Part shown: piece by piece, positions 40,421 to 51,500 of the stretch
How positions within the stretch are numbered: the first letter of the stretch is position 1
Layout: every line of letters starts with the position of its first letter
NCBI GenBank assembly: GCA_948470475.1
Contig: OX419341.1
Coordinates: 9,966,801-10,030,800 of the forward strand
Reading direction: 5' to 3'
Length of the DNA stretch: 64,000 bases
From: Galaxea fascicularis
Taxonomy: Eukaryota > Cnidaria > Anthozoa > Scleractinia > Euphylliidae
The notes under the pieces: generated by a model
Databases searched by the model: none
Seen by the model: only the letters and a program-made list of their open reading frames with translations
What the model was told of the DNA's origin: nothing
Program-made: the position numbers and the translations under genes

Positions 40421-43400
40421 TTACTTTCCAGCATTTTTTGTGGTTAGGATCAAGGCTACAATCAGACCATAAAGACCAAGAACTTCAGCAAAAATCAAAA
40501 TAAGGATCATGCCAACAAAAAGACGAGGCTGTTGGGCTGTTCCTCGGACACCAGCATCTCCAACAATGCCAATAGCAAAACCTGCTGCAAGACCACTAAG
40601 CCCAACGCTCAATCCAGCACCCAAATCTAGGAAACTCCTGAACAAGAACAAAATAATAAAAAGTCAATAGCCATGTGTAATCCAAGCCTTACTTATGCCT
40701 TACAGCCTTACAAAATAATGGTTTTAGAAAAACTGACTGAAAAAAATTAATCACTCATCCAATCCCATATTCTTGTTGTAATGCATTTTTTGGTCATTTA
40801 AGGACTACATGTAAATAGGAGATCTCCTATTCACATGTTCTCATGTACCTGAAGTTATTAATACAGTAAAAACCTGCAAGTAAGAACCTAAAAATTAAGA
40901 ACCTGTTAGCCTAAAATTTGCCATTTATACCCCCTATAAACAAGAACCTATTTAAAATTAAAACCTATTAAAATAGGTTCTTATTTTCTAAAATCATATT
41001 GTTCATTACAGGTACACTGAAATTATTTACTGTAATCATAATGGAAGAAAAACCAGATTGCCATTGCTGTAAAACATGATTTTTTTTTAAGAAAAATGAG
41101 TGCAAAATATGTAGTTACAAAGCATACTAAGCAAGTGTAGATCCACACTACTGTATGGTAAATGCAGTGAAGCTAGTAATAATTATAATAGCAACAATAA
41201 TAAAAAAATGTATTTAAATATTTGATAGGGGTGGTGTGGTGAATAAAATTAAAATATAGGACAATTACCAACTTGTTATGCAGGTGTGTTTTTCTCCAAG
41301 AATAAGAACCTATTTTAAGAACCTAAACAGCCTAAAATTTTGTTAAGTACCATTTATATAAGAACCTGTTTAGGCTAACTCCTAAAAATGTAGGTACTTA
41401 CTTGCGGGTTTTTACTGTAGTTGTGGAAGCTGAATGTCCAACAACCAATCCCATACATTTAATCTGGGCAACCATAACACGAGTAAATAACACAATATAC
41501 CAGTGCCAAGGTAATAGAGCAAATTTGTATAACCTGTTTCTTACAGTGTATATGCTAACAAGGCGCATAATATTCTAATGACCAGTTTGGGTACCCAAGA
41601 GCAATTCACCTTGGAATGTACTGTTTAAAATCTGAACACGAATAACTGGGTTCTGTGCGAGGCAAAAGACCACGGTAATCTGATGAGAAACTGGTTTCAA
41701 TTTCCTAATGTCATTGGTGTATTTTATAGTACCCCTCATCATTCACCGCCCTCTCTTGGAACCTCAAATACTGTTTTAATTCACAGCCCTGCATTGTGTT
41801 AAGTTGTTTTTATGATGCCTGTGGCTGAGAAACACTTGTGCCAGTACTTTCACGGTGGTATGCAAACAGTGGAAGAAACAGAAGAAAAGAATATCTCATT
41901 TTTGGGCTTCTTATTTTTGAATAAATGTTCACAATTAGAGAATTGAAGCACTGGTTTCAGTTTCGTGTGTGTTTTTTCATTGTTCTTCGAATTATCATTT
42001 AGTGATTCTCATTAGCATATAAGAAACAGGTTACACGAATTCACTCTAATATTTGGATTTGCAATATGTTGAGTTGTTGTGACGTCATGGCGGCCATGTT
42101 GGTACACAAGGCTAACCCTCTGGGAATTGAACTCTACTTTTATACAAATACTTTCTTTTATTTCATTACACCTTTATGGCCACAGGTCATGAGACTGAAA
42201 ATGATCAGATCAGACAGATTAAGAAAGGGCACAAAGTGCCCCAGTATGCTGTACTCACTTGTAAAGTGTGTATTTTTCATCAACTGCAAAACAAAAGCAA
42301 ATCACCAGTGTTACAAACCATAACATAATTCTGTGCACACCGTACTTGAAATGTAACACATGCCACAATATCACACATTGCCATGCAACAATAATATTAA
42401 GTAGAAAATGTACACAATGATGGCTTGTGGATGTGAAGTACACTGCACTCATTAGAAAAACCCTTGTACCAAGTAAGTAATACTGGTAAACTACATGTAT
42501 CTACAAAACATACAGGTAAGAGTTATTTATGCAACCTTTGCAGAAGTAAAAAGGCTAAAAAACCGAGTTTTAAATTGGAATAAATTTAATTGGACTTTAA
42601 TATTATTATGTATAACCCAAGCTTCACTGGTGTGGTGCTCTACCAACTGAACTATCAAATTAAATAGAAATAATTAGTCACTTTGTCAGTTCAAAACAAA
42701 CCCAAGTAGGATGAAGATATCAGAGTGAATAAAAGAAAATATTTCATGACAAGTTTGGATAAAACATGTCTACAGGGGACACAGAAGACACTTGTTTTGG
42801 TCAAGCACAGTGTACTTTATCATGCATAAAAAAACTCTCCTGTCAGTTTTAAAATTGATAAAACATTGTAGTTTTTCCATTTATTTATTCCTTGCTTGTG
42901 ATCTTTTGTCATTTTGCATTACTTTAGTTGCTGTAATTTAGTTTAATCTTTAGGGACATAAGGGAAACTACAGACTATTTGACTGTAATTATGCACCCTA
43001 TTAAAATAAAGTGTAGTTCTTCAACAAATTTTAAACTTTTCAGGTAGACTACAAATTCAAACACAAGTATGACAGTTGACTTTTGCGCCATTATGCCGAC
43101 AACTTTGGTTAACCAAAGAGGTGAATGCCTTTCTCCTTGTGTTCACCTTTTTTGGTTTCACAAACAAAGCCACATGACCAAAATCAGCCAGCCTCATTAA
43201 GCGGCAACTGCTTATTCCCTGAGGGTGTCACTTAATAGGGGTTGAACTGTAATAAAATAGTTAATCCCAGACAATAATAATTTAACCCTTGCCATCACCA
43301 CATGCCAGGGAGCAGATCAACTTATTTTTATTCCAGGGTGAAGGATAAAAATAAGTTAATCTGCTCCCTGGCAACATATTTCATCTCAAGACAAAACCCG

Positions 43401-43856
43401 ATTTTTAGACCTGTTTTAAAATAAAACGGGTCTTAAGCCATTACCCAAAGGAAAATTGTCCAGGAAAGAACATGTTGTCATTTCTATAAATAACCACTGG
43501 ACTGCCGAAGATCACGAGATGAAATCTTATAAAGTTGTACTCACTTCCATTGCCAACAAGGACAGCAACGACGAGTCCATAAATAGCGATAATACCCGCC
43601 ATAACTACTGGAATAATCGATTTCATGATAAGCTCTGGTCGCATAACACTCATGGCAGCAATCCCTGTACCACTTTTGGCTGTCCCGTAGGCAGCTCCTA
43701 AAGCTAAAAGATGGATGATTTCACTTCAAGGTTAAATTTTACTTAGAAAGTGAGGGTTTTCAAAACTAAACGATTCAAATATTTACCACTGAAAACCATT
43801 GCCGAAGTGGCTCCCATGACTCCAAAGAAGGCTACATATGTCGGCTGATCTCCCAT
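40421..43856 (-). CDS. ATP6V0C: V-type proton ATPase 16 kDa proteolipid subunit c
   Basis: Forms the proton-carrying ring of the V-ATPase membrane sector in lysosomes, endosomes and other acidic membranes. Exons 43787-43856, 43545-43697, 42259-42283 and 40421-40637 join into 465 bases: 154 residues from [20 protein letters not shown] to LTTKNAGK and TAA, the usual family length. Four transmembrane helices are evident ([72 protein letters not shown]). The proton-binding glutamate is E134 in [10 protein letters not shown]. The third exon is a 25-base microexon (DEKYTLY); without it exons 2 and 4 are out of phase. Divergent from NXF1, start codons 435 bases apart. Confidence 0.96.
40864..41417. 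mobile_element. Mariner-like MITE, 554 bp
   Basis: Ends CAGTAAAAACCTGCAAGTAA and, read inward from the right, CAGTAAAAACCCGCAAGTAA, with TA on both sides. The interior repeats AAGAACCTA/TAGGTTC words in both orientations. Non-coding. It lies in the last ATP6V0C intron. Its ends are unlike those of the 10-kb element beyond the first CAGTA, so that transposase is not an obvious mobiliser. Confidence 0.8.
42259..42283 (-). CDS. ATP6V0C: 25-base microexon of ATP6V0C
   Basis: Acceptor TTTTGTTTTGCAG and donor GTGAGT on the - strand. It joins phase 1 to phase 2 and supplies IDEKYTLYK, the cytosolic/luminal loop between helices 2 and 3. Confidence 0.9.
43305..43372. repeat. Short hairpin in an ATP6V0C intron
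   Basis: CCAGGGAGCAGATCAACTTA / TAAGTTAATCTGCTCCCTGG, with about 25 bases between the arms. Confidence 0.7.
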
Positions 43857-44291
43857 CTTTCTCAAAGTTGTGAAGACTCAATACAGGAGGACAATCGGTA
43901 CCTGAAACAACCAGCTGCTAGTCAATATGGCGGAACGCAATCATGTGATGGCATCACGTGACGAACTTATCCAGATTCCTCTCGTGCAGAAATGCTTGCG
44001 CAAAACCCTGGAAACCTATACCCTTGTTTGCCTCAATAAAAAAGAGGGAAACATCGTGTAATGTTTTTTCGAACTACTATTAGGAAGGCTATTTTATGTC
44101 ACTTACGCCAAACAGGAGAGCTAATTCGAAGGACGGATTCCGTTTTTCTCCTTATACTGTAACTGATCCTCTCTTTGAAATGATCGCATGGGACACTTTG
44201 TGATCGATAAGTAACGTACATTGTTGAGAGTAGGCCATTCTCTCTGTGGTACATTGTTTTAAAAAATTCTTATTCTGATCCCACTGGAGTT
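43857..44291. promoter_or_regulatory. Divergent ATP6V0C / NXF1 promoter
   Basis: 435 bases between the two start codons. ATCACGTGAC at 43953-43962 matches 9 of 10 bases of the CLEAR box GTCACGTGAC, used by TFEB/MITF factors on vertebrate lysosomal and V-ATPase genes. A second E-box TCATGTGA lies at 43941-43948. AATATGGCGGAA at 43924-43935 resembles a YY1-type ATGGCGG site near start sites. No clear TATA box. Site function is inferred from known mammalian motifs. Confidence 0.6.
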
Positions 44292-47200
44292 ATGTCAAAA
44301 AATTTGTTCGCCAAGGCCGTAGAAGATGCAACATTTACCGTGAAAACATCTCGAGATGGATCTTGGAACTACGGAGATAAAGGTGATCAACTTAAGTGTG
44401 AGCTAAAATTTCGGTTGCAAGCTGGTGCACGCCAATTATAAAGCCTAACTCGTTGGTTCGCATTGGTGCCAAGGTTTGGTTTGAAAAAGCCAGAAGATTA
44501 TTAGCAATTATTTCTTTGATAAACCATTTCTTGAAACAAGAAATTCGCAACGAATTCAAAAGTGGCCTTCACGGCCATCCGGGCCGTCGATCATAGCTAT
44601 AGTTCCAAATTTTAGTAAATATTTCTGTTGAAGGGGGTTCTAGCTGGCGGCGTGATCGATGCGTTCAATTTCAAATTTTGAGCGCAATTTTGTCAAAATT
44701 GTTAAGGTTTTATGAATTCGTTTAAATTCCATGGTCTGAATCGCTTCCTGTTGGTTCTCCGCCGAGAGGGTGTAGACAAAACCTGGGTACAGTGTAGGCC
44801 ATGGCCTTAAGGCTATGATGTGGTGTGCCCAAGCTATGGCCTCCTGGTGGTCGTTTTTGAAACTTGGCTCATCAAAACTTTCAGCGTCTTCCCTCAACTT
44901 GTCTTACCACGACTCTCTTCTGTTCTCCTGATGATGACCCCATTTTGGTCAAATTATTTGAATGAGATGTAGATTAGAGTACTTCAGTTTTCAGGTAACT
45001 GATTTCCTTGGAAAAGGCTTTTAGTTACAACTGTAGTCTCACAGATGATTATTGAGCCCTGTGCAAAACCGTCTGATGTCTCAGTGATGCCATTGATAAG
45101 AGCACAAGCATTGTAATCTAATGATCACAAGTTTGAAACCTGCTGATGTAAGTTACTGTATCAGGGCTGTCACTAATTTTTGAAGTAGGTGGGGATAGAC
45201 AAAAAATAGCCGGGGACTTGAGTTGCTGTGGTGAAGTCAACATGCTGGTTTTATATCAAAGTAGCCGGGGTTATATCTCAAAATACGAGGGGAAAATCCC
45301 CAGCCCCCGGCCCTTAATGACGTCCCTGCTGTATGAGCACAATAACTTCATTTTACACTGCACGATAACCATGCTCTCAAGACAGAGGTAGCTGAGCCTA
45401 AGATCAGGGACTGTTCGTTATTTATGGCTAGGGGGGTTGGTGATTTTTTTAACCAACTAAGGCAGATTAAAAATGTACCCCTCCCTTAAAGTGGGTGTAT
45501 CCAAAAATTACTCCCCCCACTCAGGTTATACCACTGGCCCAAAATTTCATCCCCCACCCCCCTCCAGAGAATGTTGAACTCTGATTGTAAAATTGTGCCA
45601 TAGTTAGTCTACTAACTATGATTGCGCATAACATGTTTTTGTGCCTGCTTAAGAGCAAAGTTTTGAAAATCACACAGGTGTGACATGATCGAGAGAAGTA
45701 TGTTTTTTTTTGTCGAATTTGTGTAATAAATTTACTTCTAGAACTAAATGTAGTAAATTATTGATGTATGGCAATATTTCCTTGAATTGTTTTTATCGCC
45801 CTCTTTGTGTGTTTTGATACCTTTTGCTTCAGCGTCGACAACTATTTCTTTGAGGTTGTCTTCCTCCAAGTACATTGCAAACCGTGAAGTTTTTTTACTC
45901 TATTTAAAAAAACACCCCTCCCCCATTTACCTTGATTTTGAAAATTTTACTCCCCTCTCTAAACACTGGCCGCCACCTAGCCATAAATAATGAACAGTCT
46001 CTTATCCTGTTATTCCACCATGCATAGTAGTGGCCTTTATTAATAGCTTATAATAGCACACAACAGTTCATGTAATCTTGATTAATATAAACCACCCTAA
46101 ATTGGATAAATATTCTTTTCAAAACCAGACAGGCCAAGTAGAGGAAGGTCTTATCGTGGTAATCCCAGGGGTAGAGGGAGAGGTAGAGGACGGGGTGGTG
46201 GCCATTACCGACCAAGAGGCAGCTATCCTCATCCTAGGTCACATCTAGCTGACGATGATGATGATATTGATATGGGTTCAACAGCTGAGGGTGGTCATAG
46301 ATTAGATTCAAGATAGTAAGTATCGTCTTGTGTAAATGCAAAGTTATGCACAGTAAATGTGTAGTAATGATGACTTTATGCCTGTAACATACATTCTTTC
46401 CTTAAGTACACTTCAACCATTTTTATCTACTGTAGAATTCTTTGGTGAAATCTATTCATTCATGAATTGCTTTTTCTGTTATCACCAAGTACATGTATTC
46501 AATCAGGACTTTTAGTGTTTACAGGAGAATCAGGCAATTGTGTTGTATAGTCAGCCATTCTCTGATAAAGTATGTTTCACTGGTTAATTGCTTTGTGGGA
46601 TACACTTTAATTCAGTCTGTGTAATTTTTAAAGTAATCCTTATGGAGGACGGCCTCCTTCTCGTCGTGGAAACAGAGAAGGCAACAACAACAGGGGTGAT
46701 GTCAAGTCCAGATTATGGTCAACGTCTACAAACAGATCCAGCAATAACCAGGATTGGTTTAAAGTTGTGGTGAGTTTGCTACAGTTGTACAATGTACATG
46801 TACAGTAGTGGTTAATCTACCAGCTACAGTGTACCAGCTACATTTATAGGTGTACTCCTCTGAATTCCTTTGATTATAACTTAGAGTGCACCTAACCCCA
46901 AAATATTTTTTTCGTTTAAATAAATCTTTGCACCTGTTCAAAACATTATTATTGCGCCATTTTGTGTCTGTTTTAACTAGATATTGACTCTATGTAGGCT
47001 GTAAATGATACGAAATCTAGCAATCATCTGTCCCACAACCGAGCTTGAAAGGGGCATTGGTCGATGTCACAAACTGATTTACATTGCTTAAGTCTTTGTA
47101 AAAATGTATGCAAAGTAGTTTGTGACGTCATGTAAGGAATAGACCCATGCTCCTTACTAGCTCGGTCGTGGCACAGATGACCTGTAACTTTTACAGCTTA

Positions 47201-48263
47201 TAGCCTATAAAATTAATAGTCAAGATTTGGTTTAAAAAGGCACAGAATGTGTTTCAAACAGGTGCAAGGATATATTTAAGCAAAAAATATTTTGGGGTTA
47301 GGTGCACTTTAATTTTACATTAATTTTGTTTCATTGAGCAAACTTAAATAGTCAAACAGCAGTTTTTTGCAGGTCTCCACTGGACTGTAAATTGTTGAAT
47401 TTTTGGATTTAATTGCTATATGTTGTACCAGATAATTTAATCTTTTTTAGCTTATGGATGATGTGTTCATGCCATGAAGTATTAAAGACAGTCTTGTGGC
47501 ACTCACTCTCACTCCATTCTTACTAATTTATTCATTAAACTTGGATTAAATGTTTTTTCTGTCCCACCCCTGTATTGTTTTTGTCCCCAGAATCCTCTTG
47601 GCCCAACATTTTCAAGTTTCAAGGGGTAGTAGAAAGACAGATTTTGCTTTCTTATACCTGCCAACATTAACTCCAAGGCATGAGATTTTTATCCTGGGAG
47701 TACCAGGATTTTAGTTAATACACAACCATATATGCGAAGATTTCCGAAGACATCTGAAGAGTTACAAAGATGCCTGAAGATTTCAGAAGATGTTCCAAAT
47801 GTATATTTGAAAATTTAAGGTGGCTCTGAACTCCATGTACGAAATTTATTTAAACTTTGCGAAAAATTGCATCTCATCCTGCTTCTCAAAATTCTATTTT
47901 CGAAAATTTAAGGTGGCTCTGAACTCCATGTACGGAATTTATTTAAACTTTGCGAAAAGTTGCATCTCATCCTGCTTATGAAAATTATATAATAAGAAAA
48001 AATTTCACTGTGCCGTTTTTGAAATATAAGTGCTTAAAGCTGAAATTAAGGGTGTTTTTAGCAGGTCATAGTGTTGCTATGCTAACCTATAGTGTCACAA
48101 AAATAATACCAATGTATTCACAAATGATTGGGCAGTTTTTTGATACCATGATTATAGCAACTGATAAAGAGTGGTAATAATGACCCATCAAAATCTACGT
48201 CTTGGAAAGTGCTGGAAACTGTTTTTAGCCACCTTAACCCTTTAACTCCCGATAGTGCCAAAT

Positions 48264-48316
<53 letters not shown>

Positions 48317-48403
48317 AGAACCCCTTGGGAGTTAAAGGGTTAACAACATCTTCACCCAAAAACTATGTCCCCATTAACCCTTTAACTCCCGATAGTGCCA
48401 AAT

Positions 48404-48456
<53 letters not shown>

Positions 48457-48540
48457 AGAACCCCTTGGGAGTTAAAGGGTTAACAACATCTTCACCCAAA
48501 AACTATGTCCCCAACCCTTTAACTCCCGATAGTGCCAAAT

Positions 48541-48593
<53 letters not shown>

Positions 48594-51500
48594 AGAACCC
48601 CTTGGGAGTTAAAGGGTTAAGGCTATGATAGCTCACATTTGTGAACCAGGCGTGAGATAATTGGTCCGGCATGAGATCAAAGTTTTTGACCCGTAGGCAT
48701 GAGACTCGACACGCCTAAGGTATGAGACTTAGCAGGTTTTCCTTTTGGATTTTCAGAAATTTTATTACGAACAAAAACTTCATAAAACTAACTTAAAATG
48801 AGCAGTCAACCTGTAAGAAACTTTAATTTGCATGTTTTAGTCTGAACATTTAAAGTTTAGTCTGTGTTTAAATTTGCATATTTGTATTTCCATCGGTATT
48901 TCCATCAGTTTCAGATAACAAAAAGTTTGGGGTATTTGGTGAAATATAATTTACATTAATGCATATGAGGCTTGAGTCAAAGATATTAGCATGTTAATGG
49001 TTCTAGTTTATCAAGCATGGTACCTGACTCCCACAAATCACAAATGACACATACAGGATTCTTGTTCATCAGTTTTTATTAAGAAATACAAAGTATTGTT
49101 TGCTCTTGTTGAGTGTCTTTAGGGATATCACCATAAAATGGTATGAAACTGCTTAAATTAATTTTATGAATCAAAGATATTAGCATGTTAATGGTTGTAG
49201 TTTATCAAGCACGGCACCTGACACCCACAAATCACAAATGACACATACAGGATTCTTGTTCATCAGTTTTTTTTTTTTTAAGAAATACAAAGTATTGTAA
49301 TGTTCTTGTTGATGGTCTTTAGGGATATTACCATAAAATGGTATGAAACTGCTTAAATTTATGAAAGATATTAGCATGTTAATGGTTCTAGTTTATCAAG
49401 CATGGAACCTGCACTCCCACAAATCGCAAATGAAACATACAGGATTCTTGTTCATCAGTTTTTCAGGAGCCTTTGATTTTGTTTTGTACAAACACATCAG
49501 AAAGTCCATTATGCTGAAGTGATGCTGTAGTACTTTTAGCTACATGGTATTCAAGACATTTTTTCATCTGTTAGATTTTCCAGGGAAAAGCACACAACAA
49601 AGAGTGGTTAATGAAGAAACTTCAAAGTGCTTGTGAAGAGGCATTTCAGGCCATTGATGTGAGTGGATTGTACACAATAAACTGGCTCTCTATAAAGGTT
49701 CCAGGCTGAGCACAGGGTTGTGCTGTAGAAATGTGTAAATCACCATGATTTTAATGTCTTTGTGTGAAATATATATGAAATAAAGACAGCTGGACAAACC
49801 CAGCCCAGAAATGATGAGTAAAAACTAATATCAATGAATGTTCACATTTTAAATGATCATGCAATCAAATCTTGCCTGTTGGACACCCCATTTTTACAGG
49901 CATGGCCCCTTTAAAACTTCCACATTGTTTTACTGATAGAGATAGACTCCCTCTATTTCAGTACACACTTCACCCAGCATTTGTGTCCATAGATGCACAC
50001 AATAAAAAAAAGTAAAGAAATTGGCTACTCAAAGTTTTACACAAATTAGCTGAATGGATTTAAAGAAAGTGTTGAAGCACTTGTTACTGAGGCAGCAAAT
50101 TTGAAGAAAATTCACTCAAGCCAAGAAAATGGTCACTTAGGCTGAAACTAAAGGGTGACCATCACAGCAAAGCAACAGCTTCAACAATAACAGTGACTTT
50201 TTCTTGTAAATAGCAGATTTAAAAAAATTGCCAAAGTGAAGATCATTGTTTACAAAAGTGATGAGGACAAAAAAGTTGTAGGTTTGATGAAATTTGCCAA
50301 CTGAGTTGATGAGAAAATGTTTGGTTGGAGAAAACCAAAATACAAGTTTTAATGATAATAAAACACCAGTCTACCTTATTTCATAGTTTCACTACATCAG
50401 AGGAGAGAGTGCAGCATTCTTTGTTGAAGGAAGTAAAGTTGCAGAAGCCCTGAAGAAAGTTAGTCACAAAATAACAGTAAAAGATGGCTCAAAGGTATGT
50501 TTGTACACCTTTTAAGATAACAAGTAATGACTGTGATGTACATTGTTGTGATTGAAATTTGTTTCTGGTTTAAATGTATTTCTATTGCCATTATTATTTT
50601 GTCTTACATGTAAGTACATTACTGGAATATTGAACAAGGGGTAATCAAACTGGGTTATACAAACTTTAAACTGGACACAAATTTTGTTTGCCATCACTTA
50701 CTAATAGATGTTGATGTAATGATGTATATGAAATGAAATTTGAACTGCTGAAATGAAATTAAATGAATGATCATCACACTTGAAATCAAGAAATTTCAGC
50801 TAATATTAATGGAGTTGGTGATGTAAATTGACCACTGTACAGGGATTCTAAAAGCTGACATTTTGAGCGTTAGCCTTTTGTCAGAGCAAATTGAGGAATT
50901 ATGGGCTGAAAATTCCTCGAATCGTTCTGATGAAGGGCTAATTCTTTAAACATCAGCTTTTAGAATCCCTGTACAGTGGTCAATTTTACATTTACAACTC
51001 TGTTGATAAAACCAAAATATTTGTGTACAACTTCCCCCATCAACACAGCACCACAGTTTCTTTAGAAACTACCCCCTTTATTTCGGCCAATAGTTTTAAA
51101 AGCCTTCAATTTAAACTGATGAAGGCTTAAGTATTAGCCAAAACATGTTGAAAGCAACATCCACAAAAGAAGTCAGAGACAAACCACTAACAAAGAATGT
51201 CATCCCCTGACTACAGCTGTACAAGCATTTTCAAACATGTTAATGACATCATTGCTTGATCACCCTTTTGCCTGGTTCACTGTTTTGAACCAGAATATAT
51301 AGATGTACTTTATTTTCAGTGACAATGATGATTCTGTTGTTGTTCTCTTGTCACTGATAGCTTATTGTAAGTGTTCGGCCGAGTGGCCCTCCCCATAACC
51401 CCAGCAGTGTATTTCCTGGTGCTGAGGATGGTAAACTCATCGGTTCCAGTGGAAGCAGCACTACCTTGGATGATAACACCAAACAAGTTTTAGAGGTGCT

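Larger units (their letters stand above)
46770..49574 (+). other. NXF1 intron 3, repeat-filled
   Basis: Holds an imperfect direct duplication (about 47809-47900 and 47897-47975, TTAAGGTGGCTCTGAACTCC). It also holds the three-unit hairpin array at 48236-48620 and the three-unit tandem repeat at 48978-49462. No gene was seen. Confidence 0.6.

Noticed and set aside
48236..49462. Regularly spaced repeats considered as a CRISPR array
   Set aside because: The genome is plainly animal (spliced genes). Units are 140-193 bp with nearly identical spacers, so these are tandem repeats.
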